DNA of 64,000 nt from Triglochin maritima (GCA_963682175.1 OY821777.1:21720001-21784000), one strand, 5' to 3'; shown: positions 1 to 11,639, numbered from the stretch's first letter. Program-made: numbers and translations. The notes: a model not told the origin generated them from the sequence alone.

Positions 1-376
1 TAGGGATTTGGATGATAGGTCTTGCCAACCATTAGGAACTTCCTATGCATAGCAACACTACCTACACTTGTGCTCTATTGAATGCATTTATCACCACTTA
101 TTTCATGTGTACACACACTCCACCCCTTAGGGGTTTGCATTCCTGAATTCCAGCTTGTTGTCTTAGTTAGTTTAGTTTTATTGTTGCGTGCTTTCATTTC
201 CTTGTTTGTGCTTACTAGTTTAGTTTACTCTAGTTTAGCATAATGAACTTCTTCTCCCCTCTTTTCCCACTTGCCTTCGAACGAACCAGAGTCGACACAC
301 CTCCCTTTGGATCGACCCGTATTTGCCACATCTTCACTGACGCCGTGCACTTTGGTTAATAGTAAAACGTTTAACA
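1..376 (+). repeat. 3' part of an Athila-like LTR
   Basis: This is the end of an LTR whose start lies left of the window. It has the same body sequence as the other Athila-like LTRs here: the block reading 'caccccttaggggtttgcattcctgaattcc' in parts at 120-150, and the 'cgacccgtatttgccac' segment near 313-330. It ends in TTTAACA at 376, followed two bases later by a conserved tRNA-Asp type primer binding site. The closest relative in the window is the reverse copy at 7813-9214, which shares the text around 1-120. Confidence 0.8.
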
Positions 377-650
377 AGTTTTTGGCACCGTTGCCGGGGA
401 AGTGCTCTGTCCAGACTCTAGTTTGGACAATTTGAGTGGGTTTAATATTTTCTGTTTAGTTTTTGTTTGTTTCAGGGACATCTCAGCACTAAGGAGCGGT
501 ACTAGGAGAAGTTAGAGGACACAAAAAGCTTGTAAGACTGTCAATCAGCGATTTGGGACCGCCAACTGGTTTCGCACATGCGAGTAGGACCTCATGAACT
601 GTAAGTCTTCAAGACCTCAGACTCTGATGGAGTCGGTTTCTTTTTCGGAG
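377..650 (+). mobile_element. Truncated leader of the Athila-like element
   Basis: Downstream of the primer site the text 'gtgctctgtccagact...' matches the leader of the complete non-autonomous element at 47990 onward, including a CCGCCAA-type half palindrome near 565-580. The leader stops without reaching any gag sequence, and transposase remnants of CACTA-1 begin near 650. The exact break was not resolved. Confidence 0.6.
383..400 (+). other. Primer binding site (tRNA-Asp type)
   Basis: The sequence TGGCACCGTTGCCGGGGA matches the complement of the plant tRNA-Asp 3' end except for one base (A for G). It lies just after the LTR end, as expected for Athila-type Ty3/gypsy elements. Confidence 0.8.
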
Positions 651-719
651 CCATGATACTATGAAACGTAAAATCAAGACATTAAATGGTTATTATTGGA
701 AATTACACTTCACCTTTAG

Positions 720-1290
720 CATTTGTTTTTTCTTAACTCAATTTCAATCCATATACCTTCACCGTGGTCATCTCTTACAATTAAAGTCTCAACATGTATT
801 TCGTCATCTAGTGACTTCAACATGGGTGCTTACTTAGAGAAAGGTGGTGTCTCTTCATACTCGATGAGACTACCATCTGAAACAATTTTTTCCCTTCTAG
901 AATTACTGACCATTTCTTATCACATGGATAAGCCACGTCGAAGGCTTGTTTCGGTTGGGAAGCCAAAATAAAAGGTTCTCCTTTAAAACCTTATTTTGAA
1001 AAATCAAATAAAGTGAACCCCAAGTCATCCACTCGAACTCCACTTTTTTTATCAATCCACTTGCATCTAAATACAGGCGCTTTGAATTTAACAAAGTCCA
1101 GCTCCCATATTTCTACAATAACCCTGTAATAGGACATGTCAGTATATACAAGATTCTTGTCTTTAGAACTAAACACATGTCAAAACTCTGCTATTAATGT
1201 GACCCCACTAATCTAATTAGTACTTTCGGCATCTTCACAGACATTGTAGAATGAGTATCCATTGACACCATAGCTACTGTAACTTGTAAC
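720..1290 (-). pseudogene. TNP2 transposase C-terminal remnant (DUF4216-like)
   Basis: Minus-strand reading gives blocks such as SYYRVIVEIWELDF, VFRCKWIDKKSG and GVRVDDLGFTLFDF, in two frames. These match the DUF4216 domain that follows TNP2 in plant CACTA transposases. Further reading through 960-830 (EPFILASQP, then YEETPPF) continues the same domain after a frameshift. Stops and frameshifts make it non-functional. It lies directly beyond the N-terminal fragment at 1358-1819, so the TNP2 catalytic core between them has been deleted. Confidence 0.7.
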
Positions 1291-1357
1291 AGCAGAATGC
1301 GGACCGTAAATCTGAGAGTTCAATCTAGCAATTCATTATCATATCGAAGCATCTCTT

Positions 1358-1819
1358 TCAATAGTTTAAAAGTGATGTGCAACTGACAATGGTCCATTCA
1401 ATTCGTGCTTTTGAATTGTACAATTTCAACATCGCCAACAATCTAGTAAATTTTGTGCAACCCTCATATAACGGCTTCTCATTGTCACTCAAAAAACTAC
1501 CAAATAAGTCGAGATTGGATGTAAAGTTTTCAGCTATATCCGGAACCATGTCCTCTAACTGATCTCCCATACTTACATTGTCCTCGTCATTCTTGCAATA
1601 ACTAAATGATTCATTTTCGTCGTGCCATATCCATTGTTTGTAACTTGTGTCGAAACCTTTCTCAAACAAATGATCTTTTATTTTCTGAAAAGTCAGCACT
1701 GACATATTGTGACACTTACTGCATGGACAATGTGACATGTCTCTACCATTCTTGTTCTTTGAAAGATTTTTGGCAACCTCTAAGAACATATTTGCTCTAT
1801 TTTCATACTCATAACTCAA
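1358..1819 (-). pseudogene. TNP2 transposase N-terminal fragment (Transpos_assoc domain)
   Basis: The 153-residue frame contains the transposase-associated zinc-binding-like pattern CPCSKCHNMSVLTF, then HLFEKGFDTSYKQWIWHDE, which defines the N-terminal domain of plant CACTA TNP2 proteins. It closely resembles the fragment at 16555-17460 in CACTA-2, with an extra acidic stretch. An ATG further upstream (near 1847) is followed by a stop at codon 3, so the frame shown starts at an internal methionine. The protein ends soon after the FTRLLAMLKLYNSKA block. Confidence 0.8.
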
Positions 1820-1855
1820 TCAGTTTGAAAGAATCCAATCTCAATCCATTTCAAT

Positions 1856-2474
1856 CTAAACAATAAGAAAAATGATAGTTATTATTGAAGTCAAGAAATA
1901 AAATTTTAATTTAAAAGAAGGTGTTCATAGATGAGAAGATCTGGAGACATGAAGATGAGAAAAGAATGACTCAGGAGAGAGGAGATGAAGTCCTTAATCT
2001 ACCGTAGGAATAAGGAAGGTTAGAAACTTAACTAATCCATCAAGGCAAAAGCAACCCTAAAGTCCACTACAGGTCCTTAGCACTAGGCAACGCCTAACTT
2101 TGAGGTCCCACTGAGGACCACTAGTCTGTAGGAAATCAACAACCCAGAGGTTCCTAAAATCTCAGGGAGCCTAGATGGGCAGCGACGTTCAAGCCCTCAC
2201 GGTTTTAAACAATTTCCTCTCCTTAATGTGTCTGGAAATCCTATGGACGAATGTTTAAATTGATTTTATTAAGTCTTTTTTTAATGTGGTTTTTTGGCCA
2301 AGAAAAGGGTGATTAAATCCCCAATCTCATCTCATATAGGTGACTGCCCCTAGGTGTTTTTCATACCTTAATCTAACAAACAACACCAAATAATCACTCA
2401 CTCTCTTGTTTCAATACAATCCTACTAACTAATGCATGCTTTCTAATGAATGATGAGTGAAAGAGATTACGTAC
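1856..2474 (-). repeat. Leader intron of CACTA-1, shared with CACTA-2 and an LTR element
   Basis: On the minus strand a donor AAG|GTACGT at 2474 and an acceptor TTTAG at 1856 bracket 619 nt just upstream of the transposase start. The same arrangement occurs at 17467-18190. The interior is homologous to 48410-48990 in the non-autonomous Athila-like element. Marker blocks are 'gatgaaatc/gggatttaatcaccc', 'gacctcaaagttaggcg' and 'ctaaggacc'. Splice sites are inferred from sequence only. Confidence 0.6.
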
Positions 2475-2479
2475 CTTAC

Positions 2480-2976
2480 GTCAGCAACCTACAATAGAAA
2501 TCGTAAAAGAAAAAATTAATTACGATGATTACATGCATGGAAAGTCCGATATGATGAATGACTTGGCAAATATTGTCTAATCTTTTGTTATAGGTTGTTA
2601 AAGGCCAAGTTGCTTAAGGGTCGATGAGTTACTAGAAACTAAAACATAAATTAACATTTAACTAAATAAATAAGTTTTACAACAAAACATTATAACATTT
2701 CAGCATTCTCAAAATATTGAAAAATTATATTTCAGCATTCACTAATTCAGATATGAAAATTTGAAAATATTCATGTTAAACTAAATCATGGATTAGATCG
2801 AATGTGGGTTGAATACCAACTGCAGAAGGGTATAAAATTAATCTAATGATGTTTTCTAACTACGATAACTTACAATGATGGTTGCGGTGGTGGTGGTCGG
2901 GGGTCGGGGGATGTCGTGGAGAAGAGTGATGTAGGACGTGGAGGCTACAGTGGCCGCAGTGGCGGAGGAGGTCAGG
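2480..2976. other. CACTA-1 promoter-side DNA, no gene seen
   Basis: AT-rich sequence gives way to a G-rich GGTGG/GGCGGAGG stretch at 2880-2970, similar in character to 18950-19060 of CACTA-2. It is interrupted at 2977 by the solo LTR, and the CACTA sequence resumes at 7618. Confidence 0.5.
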
Positions 2977-5636
2977 TGTAAGACCCACTCGCCTGCGACA
3001 CTGCTATGTCTTAATTATCCTTATGCTTGATTATGGACCATTTTTATGTTGTTGTATGCTTCGTGTGATTTTGGTTGTCTTTCGGGAAAGTTTCCTTCCT
3101 GGGAAAAGTTTCCTTTTTAGGCGAGTTAAATTGACTCGTAGGCGGGTGCGACCCGTCGGGCGATTTTGCAATCGGTTGACTTAATCGGGTCGATTGGGCA
3201 CAAATCGTTTGTGTGGGTTGGCTTGGACATGGTTTGGACATGTAGGACTGATGTGTGAGGCTAGGTGATGTGGCTGCCACGTCACCAAGAGGAGATCCTC
3301 TTTTTATTTGCAAGCTTTTGAATTATGTGCATTATGGAATGTTTTATTGGCCTTCATTAGCAATTAACCTTTGCCTTTTGTGTTAGTTTCCTTGAAACAA
3401 AAACACAAACCCTACCCAGCCCCAGCCATTCCTACCCCCCTTCCCTCCTCCACACCACTACCTCTGACCACCACGACCACCAGCATCTCCGATCTGCTGT
3501 TGGCTGATCTCCGGTGGATTTTGTAGAAGAAGCTCTAGTGGACCTCCTTGTGTGAGGCTAGAAGAGTTTTGGCTGACCTCCAGCTAGCTCAGACGCCTCC
3601 TTGCTGCTCAGGTATGCCTCTAGCCTTTGGATTAGGATGTGGTGGTGGGTGTTGGGCGTAGTTCTGGACAACACCAGTGGCTGGTCGGTCATGAGGGTTG
3701 GGGTTTGCACAACTAGAGTTCTACCGATTGGGTGAGCTGTGGTGCAACTCGGACCTTCACTGGCTGACCACGTTTCTCCTTCCCTTGCATGTCCTCTACT
3801 CCATGTTTCCATGATGGTTTGATGGAGATGTTAGTAGGGAGGAGGCTGGACTGCGGGGAGAAGGTTGGGTAGGGTTGTTGCATGCACCTTGCGTGAGGTG
3901 CAACCCTACTTGGGTGGTTGATCTCGAAATCTCATGGGATCTGTCACATGTTTATTTTTCTGGAGCATGCTCCCCCTCCTTTATGCATCACTTATTTGTG
4001 AGATCTCTTTCTAGCATGAACTTGTGACTTGTTATGTTTTTAGCCTCGTGAATCGCTTCTGATTTCAGATCTTAGATCTATGGGTGATGTAGCTATTTGT
4101 CCAAAGAACATTGCATGAATCGTTCTGTTTTGGTTTAATCATATGTCTTGCATGGTTTGGTGGCCATTTTCATGAGATTCTCCCATGACATGTTGTTGGT
4201 TATAAGACATGTATTCATGTGTTACTTAGTGACAATAGTCAAATGTGTTTCATGACATAGTGGCTGATATAGATTGGGTATCCATGCTATAAATCGTGAC
4301 TATGTTCATACCATATCCCATGCCTTGATTTCTGATTTTAGGTCATGTATGCTTGCATTACTTCTCAATTTCATTCACATAATGCTCCATGATTATGCGC
4401 TGATAATAAGTCACAAAATCATGCGTTAGTTGACGTCTATGTTCAGACCATATTCCATAATGGGTTTGCCAAATTTATATCATAAGTGCTAGCATTGCTT
4501 AGGGATTATATCCTGATGTTCTCCTATAAATTATATGCTGATTTCAGACCATATGTTCATGCATTGTCTCATGATTTGATTCATATAATTACTGATCTAG
4601 TCTGGAATACTAAGCTCCTATCATTTACACATGTTCTGAAATCCATGATGCATGATATCGATAGCTTGTGATGTTGGTTTATGATACCTCCTTCTATGGT
4701 GCATGTTCTATTACTTATTCCATATGTATGTTTCTGATATAAAGTATGTTGTTGTGGATATGTATGACGCATAGGATTTCAGACATTATAACATCCTTAT
4801 CATGACCTGTAGATGACTCCATTAGTTGTTATCTTGATTGTCGATCTGGTAATGATTGTTTGTTGTTGCGAGCTTTGTTTGTTTACTGATTGGGATGTCT
4901 GATTTCTGAGTTGGTTCGGGGCTGTTAGGAGGGTATCCGAATACTCCTCCTTGATCTCATTCCATACACTGTAGCTGCATTAGATTTTTAGATGCTTTAG
5001 TAGCTTGCATTGCATTTAATCGGATAAATAATTCTGGGCACATTCTATTTTCTGGGCCGACGGGCCACGAGTCGGTCCTCCAGCTCCAGAGGCCGTTCGC
5101 ATAAGACATTCACATTGGGAGCCCAGGCATAAGATAAGTCCTGGGCAGGCGCGCTGTGATTGACATCATTTCATGCTCATATTTGCATCTTATATCCATT
5201 ATCTTTCACCTAAACAATGCTATGTAACTAGTTTTATGCTTAGTTTTCAGGAATAAATAGGTTTGAAGAGATGAAGCATAAAAGGACCCAAAGCTGGGAA
5301 AATAGACTGAATTGTGAGATCTGGGGACTAAGATGCAAGGGAGGACCTGAACGTAAGACCAAAGGACCAAAGAGCAAAATAGAAAACTCCACACCATCAT
5401 GGGGGTATTTTGGCAATTCTATTTGGGTCGGAGCTCCAACAAGTGAAGTAGATGCATCAAAGACCACCAAAGACATCCAGACAAGCCCACAATAAAATCC
5501 AGCGTGATCCGGACCATATAAACCGCCAATTGGTTGTCCAAGACCGCTAATTGGCGGTCTGTTTTCGCCGAAATACGCTAAGATTTTGGTGGGTCACATA
5601 TTAGTGTGTATTTAGTCCATTTCTGGTATTTGTTGA

Positions 5637-5687
5637 GTCCCACATCGGGGAATTGTCCTGGATTGCCCTTTTATTTGGCAATAGATA
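5637..5687 (+). promoter_or_regulatory. USE-like box plus degenerate TATA (first copy)
   Basis: GTCCCACATCG (5637-5647) equals the plant snRNA upstream sequence element RTCCCACATCG. AATAGATA at 5680-5687 sits where the TATA box is in the other copy, leaving 32 nt between them. Confidence 0.5.
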
Positions 5688-5882
5688 GAACTCTTCACCT
5701 TCTATTGTAAACTACCCATTGCTTGGTGGCATTCTCTCTACTAAGGAGTAAGCCCAGAATAAATTCCAACCGGATCCAGACTATATAGACCACCAATTGG
5801 CGGTCTGTTTTGGCCGAAATCCTTTTAGATTTTGGTGGGTCGCGTATTAGTGTGTATTTAATCCATTTCTGGTATTTGTTGA

Positions 5883-5933
5883 GTCCCACATCGGTGGATT
5901 GTCCCAGATTGCCTTTTTCTATGGCTATAAATA
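5883..5933 (+). promoter_or_regulatory. USE-like box plus TATA box (second copy)
   Basis: GTCCCACATCG (5883-5893) is followed, 32 nt later, by TATAAATA (5926-5933). The same spacing recurs in other Athila-like LTRs here. That spacing resembles the Pol II type of plant snRNA promoter rather than the shorter Pol III type. Confidence 0.6.
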
Positions 5934-7211
5934 GAACTCTTCACCTGCCAATGTAATCACTCCATATTTTAAGTGGTTATTCTTCCTACTAGAAGTGAGG
6001 CCTTGAAGCACACACTAAAGTAGGAGGATGCTACTTGAAATGTGAGTCACTTTAATAAATGTTTCTTTATTATGTTGTTTGTTTTATGTTTCTTGTTTTA
6101 CTTTGTTTAATTTCATTTCGTTAGTTTTAGTAGCTTAGTTAATATGCTTTCTTTGCTTAGTTTGATAATTAGTGTAATGTGTAGTGAGTAGTTCCATCCC
6201 CTTTGGGGGGTGGAGTAGATGTTCATACATGCATTAGAGAATGGAATGAATGCTTTATTTACAATGTGTTGATAAAACATGAATGTATGCTTGCTTGTTT
6301 AGGATAGAATTTATAACTTGATGAGTTTTGCCAAAATGCTAAGACACCTCTCATACTTGTTTAGGTTTTGAAATAAACAACTTGTATATGTAAATGTTAA
6401 TCAACTAGGATGGTGAATGGATTGATAGGTTTTGCCATAACATTTAGACACTTCCTATGCAAGATAACACCACCTCTATTTGTGCTTAAAGAATGTGTTC
6501 AACACCCACCTCTTTGCATGTGTGCACTCACTCCACCCCTTAGGGAGTTTCCATTTCTGAATTCCAGCACTCTTATTTCGTTCTTAGTTTAGTTTTAGTT
6601 AATCGTTTGTTTCTTTCTTTCGCATTTCGTACTTCGTAGTGTAGCGTAGCATAATCATCTCTCTTCCCTATTTTGCCACTTGATTTCGTGCAAACGAGAG
6701 GCTGCTCATCTCCCTAAGGACGACCCATATTTGCCACCACTTCAACACGGCCGTGCACTTGCGGTTTAAATTAAAATGTTCAACACGCTGCCATTCTGTC
6801 TCAAAGAAGGTGTTCCCAAGTTCGCGATGGCACCATGTAGGTCACTTGCCGCGAATTGAGACACTTATCCGGCACACCGCTTTGTGCCGAGCGGTGGGTC
6901 ACTGTCGAGTGACCGCCTTTGAGCAGCGAGGCTGGTGTTCTGGTTCCTTTCGAGGAATGGTTCGGGTGCACCCGACTGACACGGCTTATGGAGTCATAGC
7001 CTTCTGTTGCATTTGATGCTTTTGATATGTTCTGACCAGCATGGTTGGTATTCTGGCTCTCTTGGAGGGATTTCTGCGGGTGTTACCTGATTGGCACGAC
7101 TGTTGGAGGTGTAGCCTTCTGATTCATTATGTGTTTTTCTGTTTCTATTACGAATGCTTTTGTCTTTGATAGATTGCATGCATTCTTCCATATAACTCTG
7201 ATTGGGCCAGG

Positions 7212-7241
7212 GGCATACTGAGTTTTCTTAATTGAAAACTC
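7212..7241 (+). other. Conserved LTR hairpin upstream of predicted acceptor
   Basis: GGCATAC is followed by GAGTTTTC, a TTAATT loop and GAAAACTC, a perfect 8-bp stem. The TTGCAG acceptor follows 24 nt later. Equivalent hairpins with different stem bases occur in four other LTR families of this window. Confidence 0.5.
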
Positions 7242-7812
7242 GCGCATTTGTTAATGTGGTGCTTGCAGGTACTTAGGTTTCCATAGGGCAGACTGGACGA
7301 GTAGTTCGAAGATTCTGTACACGAGGGGCACGTCGACCAGATTCTTCGCTTTGTCTTTTGCTTCCGCATTATTTATGATGTATTTCCCTTTTGAACTCGA
7401 TGTAATGTATTTGACCTTGTTACCATATATGGATAATCTCACACTTTTCGGTTATGTTTTATATTAGTCTATCAATGTATGATCTCTCTACGTATTGTCG
7501 AGTCGTTGTTTGGTCTGTCTTTTGTAACTCCTTCGGTCATCGCGGAGGTCTCTGATCGCGACACTTGAGTTGGTTCCCAGTGTGCGTACCCGAGAGATCG
7601 AGGGGCGTTACATCAGGCGAGGTCGCGAAGGCTGTGGTGGAGGGTTTGGTAAGGGTGGCTAGGGTTTGTCTCGGACGAGGGTTTGGTCGGAGTAGCGGGT
7701 TTCGTCGGGATTTCTCGGGGTAAGGGTTTGTCGGGACTCAGGGTGGCTAGGTTTGTCGGGATTAAAGATTAATGAAATGGTTCATTTTCTATATTAGGCC
7801 TATAGATGTCAA

Positions 7813-9214
7813 TGATGTGATATTTAAGTTTAACCGCAAGTGCACGACCGTCGGTGAAGACGGGGCAAGTACGGGTCGATCCACAGGGAGGTGTGTCGAC
7901 TCTGGTTCGTTCGAAGGCAAGTGGGAAAAGAGGGGACGAGAAGTTGATTACACTAAAGTTGACAAAACTATGCTACGCTACACTAGTAAGCAACAAACAA
8001 AGATGACGAAAGCAAGCAACAATGAAACTAAACTAACCAATAAAGCAAACTGGAATTCACGAAGAGAAACCCCAAAGGGGTGGAGTGTGTGTACACATGA
8101 AATAAGTGGTGATAAATGCATTCAATATAGCACAAGTGTAGGTAGTGTTGCTATGCATAGGAAGTACTAAATGGTTGGTAAGACCTATCATCCAAATCAC
8201 TACCTAACTGATTAATAGGAGCATAAACAAGTTTGTTATCAAGAACCTAAACAAGCATGAGATGTACCTAATTAATATGGCATAAACCATCAAGTTAAGT
8301 ATTCTCTCTAATTCAAACAAGCATACTCACATTCATCACATAAAAAAACAACATAAGCATTCAATCCATTCTTCATGACATGTATAAACATGAACTCCAC
8401 CCCCAAAGGGGATGGAACTACTCACAACTCATTAAAAGAAGACAAAACGAAATTAAGCTAATTAAGAGAAGAAAGGGAGACATGCTAATTATTTCTACTA
8501 AGATTAAGACAAACAAAACAAGCTAAACATGCAAGCATTAAAACAAAGACAACATTAAAACAAACTATGAAGAATTATTATATTTACATGACTCACATTA
8601 CAAGTAGCATTCTTCTCCACCTTCGGTTTTGCTCCAAGGCTTACTCAAAGTAGAGAGAATGCCACCAAGCAATGGGTAGATTACAAATGAGGAGGAAGAG
8701 TTATATTTATAGACATAAAAAGGCAACTGGAGACAGTTCCCCGATGTGGGACTAATGAAACTTCTACAAATAGATACAAACAACATAATAAACAACCATG
8801 AGAAACCAAATCGTATTCGGATCAAAAGGGACCGCCAATTGGCGGTCAATTTTTCTCGGTTATGCTTCAATTTTGAATATATGCTTTAGTGCTTCAATTC
8901 TTCACGTGGGGTGCACTTTGATCGGTTTGTGGAGTCTGGGCCCGAATATAATTGCCAAAATACTCCTCATGATGGTGTGGAGTTTGTTGATTTGCTTATT
9001 GGTCATTTGGTTTACATCTGGGTCCTTCCCTCTTGCATATTAGTCCATAAGTCTCACAATTCAGTCTTTTTCTTGCTCTCAGGTCCTTTTTGTGTCTCCT
9101 CCTCTCAAACCAGTTTATTTCTAAAACTTAAATATATAACTCGTTACGTAACATTGCTGAGGTTAAAAATAGAGGATATAAGACACGATTATATGCATGA
9201 TATAATGTCAATCA
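7813..9214 (-). mobile_element. Athila-like solo LTR, reverse orientation
   Basis: In plus coordinates it starts TGATGTGATA and ends TGTCAATCA, with the perfect duplication GTCAA at 7808-7812 and 9215-9219. It contains the reverse of the LTR body seen at 1-376 and lies in the subterminal part of CACTA-1. An 18-bp palindrome GACCGCCAATTGGCGGTC sits at 8830-8847. Confidence 0.9.
8704..8752 (-). promoter_or_regulatory. USE-like box plus TATA box (reverse LTR)
   Basis: Reading the minus strand, GTCCCACATCG (8752-8742) precedes TATAAATA (8711-8704) with 30 nt between. This is the same module as in the forward LTRs. Confidence 0.55.
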
Positions 9215-9219
9215 GTCAA

Positions 9220-9439
9220 CTATAGAGCCCACGCGATCTCTATACTTCGACATCTCTACTCGTGGGGAATAGGCATCGCCCAATATACGTTGTTTTAAAT
9301 GGTTATTCAAAAAACCAATGTCTAGATGTGAGTATAGACGTCAGCTACCAATAAATGCGACCTATATACCGATAGACATCGAATTTATGGGAGAACGACG
9401 TGTATTGGGTGATGTTTATTCACTATTTCTGCACTAGTG
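9220..9439 (-). repeat. CACTA-1 right subterminal repeats and terminus
   Basis: Short motifs of the type ATAGACGTC, GATAGACATC and AACGACGTG recur in both orientations before the terminus TTTCTGCACTAGTG at 9426-9439. Dense subterminal repeats bound by the transposase accessory protein are usual in CACTA elements. Confidence 0.65.
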
Positions 9440-10920
9440 ATGGCACTACGGCTTCGATCGGCATATTTTGAGAGATTATCGATATTTAGTAAAGTAGAGT
9501 TACTACACGCCTTTCGAGTCCAATGAAGAGTGTGTTGGATATTTGATCTCGAAAGGTGATCCACATGTTCATCCAGACCAATTCATCATTCATTGTGATG
9601 AATGGAACACAAAAAGTGCAAAGATATTAATATTTTTGGTCTTTAAATATTTTATTTTGTACTTCTAATATGACATCTTCACCTTAAACTATTTTCTTTA
9701 ATTATAGAAAAACTCCTAAATGAACAGTATCAATCGCGGTTGCAAGAAGATGAACCACAAGACATGTTTAAAACCTTTGTGAACAAGACAAAACTTCATG
9801 TAAGTTTTAATGTTATTTAGTTGTTTATTTTTTTTGTTTCCAATACATATGTATAATGAATGTGTAATTTGTCATTTTAATTTCCAAAAATAATATATAG
9901 TTTAAGATTGTTCAAGTAATGAAAATCTAATTTTTTTTACAAAGTGATGACATTGATACGTCTTCTAAGCATAGGGATGAACCATCGATGGATCCAACTT
10001 CTTTTGAGCCGTAGTTTGTATACATTTGTTGTTTTCCTCTTTCAATAGATTTCTACATATAACTTTTTGATATACATGTACAACTTACGACTTGATATAT
10101 TTATAACATGATTTATACATTCTAATTTATTAGAGTGTGAATGTATGTGATTGCATGTGAATTGATACGTGTTTCAAAATGACATCGTCGTTTCATTTTA
10201 TTGCAGGATCTCTAAACCCGATATGGGTTGACACGTGAATATGTTAATAGCATTTTTTTCTGTAGCAGCCCTATTATTGCCTAGTAATATATTATGGTGT
10301 CATCTATTGCTGATAGAACTTCCCTAAAAAATAAGTAATATCGAATTACAATGCTGACATAATTTCCGTCGGGCTTAGGGTTTACGTGTCATTTTTTAGC
10401 GCACGAAATGTTATTTGTCGAGGGAATTTTTGTCTGCATTGTTCCTCCTGACGGGACAATTCTCGGTAGAAAAATGCAACGGATTCCATCGGGTGGTACC
10501 ATTGTCGACAGAAAGGGATCTTTTTCCGACGAAATTGTCCATCAGCAAAAGTTGTTTATGTAGTATTGCATACATCCAAAAACCAACAAAAAAGAGTGCA
10601 AACAAAAGAAAATTGATGGTATACAAATTAGTAATATTTGAAATCGAAATTAAATGTCATAAATATGTGATTGCATTGATACTTGCAACTTACAAAACTC
10701 TGATTATTATAGGTATCATTGTATTTTAATTATAGATTCTTGTTTGTTCACTTTTTATGAATTCAAATTAGAAGATATCACAATAATAATGATTCAAAAT
10801 AGTTGTTACATGAGATTTTTATGACTCACATGTTTTGTGATTTTATGGTATACGGGTTCAACTTACCAAATATGATTCATCCTACCAAATTTATTTATTT
10901 AAACTTATTTCATTAGATAT
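9440..10920. other. Decayed repeat DNA with coding-like scraps
   Basis: No intact gene. Plus-strand reading at about 9508-9625 gives HPDQFIIHCDEWNTKSAK, and after an intron-like AT-rich stretch ending TTATAG (9706) it gives YQSRLQEDEPQDMFKTFVNK. This looks like two exons of an unidentified transposon-type protein. The 10370-10560 part holds CGTCGG/GTCGACAG-type motifs in both orientations, resembling CACTA subterminal repeats. Confidence 0.35.
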
Positions 10921-11480
10921 TATTAATACACACAAGTCTGATATATAGATTTAATGGACAAAATATTACATAAAATCTATTCTAATAATGAGCCAATATA
11001 GCACAAGCATATGACTTGACCCCTATTTATTGGTTTATTGGCAATGTGAATGGAATAACGACCTATTTTTTTATAGACTGTGTAATGAAAGAGTGTGTCC
11101 TATCATAACAACTCCCAATAAGTGGTCGAAAAATATTTCTTAATAATAGGACATTCCACGTCGGACAATATGTTAAAGGTCGACGTGATATGTTTTTTTA
11201 TTGGTTTTTAGCACGTTTTGTGTTTTAATAGTGAAACATAACACGACGGAAATTATGTTAAGAGTCGACGTGAGATGTCCTTTTTATTAGAAATTATGAC
11301 GAGGTTGAATTTCTTAATACTAAGACCGACCACGTTAAATTTGAGGTTAAAGTTCGACGTGAATATCTGACAGGGTATGTACTTTAAAATATTGTAAGTC
11401 GTTTTCACTTTTAACTTTTCACCAGTAGCCAGTAATTTTTATTTACACGCCAGAATTTTTCCCAAAACATATAGAGGGTG
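10921..11480. repeat. Diverged direct repeat, copy 1
   Basis: This segment matches 12780-13290 in the same orientation with many substitutions and small indels. Shared landmarks are 'gatttaatggacaaa', 'ggacattccacgt', 'caatatgttaaagg' and 'acacgccag'. It is rich in CGACGTG/CACGTCGG motifs in both orientations, as in CACTA subterminal DNA. It has no open frame of note. Confidence 0.6.
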
Positions 11481-11639
11481 AATCGAACCTTATAAGTTAT
11501 ATGGGAGTGCATGGTAGAAGACTATTCATATGCTCTTACAACTTTTTTGTATAATTTCAACTGTAATTATATACAACTATTGTAATTTTAATCATTTTAA
11601 AATTTCAAAAGAAATAAGAATTTGTTTTAGACCGTCCAA

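Larger units (their letters stand above)
5157..6785 (+). mobile_element. Athila-like solo LTR with duplicated promoter module
   Basis: It starts TGATTGACATC and ends GTTCAACA, with the perfect duplication CGCTG at 5152-5156 and 6786-6790. The sequence matches the LTRs of the complete element at 46651-52335. A segment of about 260 bp containing the CCGCCAATTGG palindrome, the TCCCACATCGG box and the TATA region is tandemly duplicated (about 5490-5750 and 5753-5985). No internal region is present. Confidence 0.9.
3612..7267 (+). other. Predicted LTR leader intron (interrupted)
   Basis: The donor CTCAG|GTATGCC at 3612 and the acceptor GTGCTTGCAG|GTAC ending at 7267 are arranged as in four other gypsy LTRs of the window. 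The nested Athila-like LTR lies inside this predicted intron. No transcript evidence is available. Confidence 0.45.
2977..7612 (+). mobile_element. Ty3/gypsy solo LTR (about 3.0 kb net) with nested insertion
   Basis: The unit begins TGTAAGACCC and ends GGGCGTTACA, giving standard TG...CA LTR ends. It is flanked by the perfect 5-bp duplication TCAGG (2972-2976 and 7613-7617). No internal domain is present, so this is a solo LTR left by LTR-LTR recombination. Without the nested 1629-bp LTR and its duplication it is about 3.0 kb. It shares the donor-like GGTATGCC (3611), the GGCATAC hairpin (7212-7241) and a TTGCAG acceptor (7267) with the other gypsy LTRs here. Confidence 0.85.
650..9439 (-). 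mobile_element. CACTA-1 (En/Spm) transposon, nested and truncated
   Basis: The body consists of TNP2 fragments (720-1819), a 5' leader with an intron (1856-2474) and subterminal DNA up to the right terminus. The right end reads ...CTGCACTAGTG at 9439, which reversed starts CACTAGTGCAGAAA, a typical CACTA terminus. Subterminal copies of ACGTC/GACGT motifs sit at 9300-9420. Three LTR insertions interrupt it. The left terminus is missing where it meets the Athila-like leader near 650. Transcription would run leftward from the right end. Confidence 0.75.
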
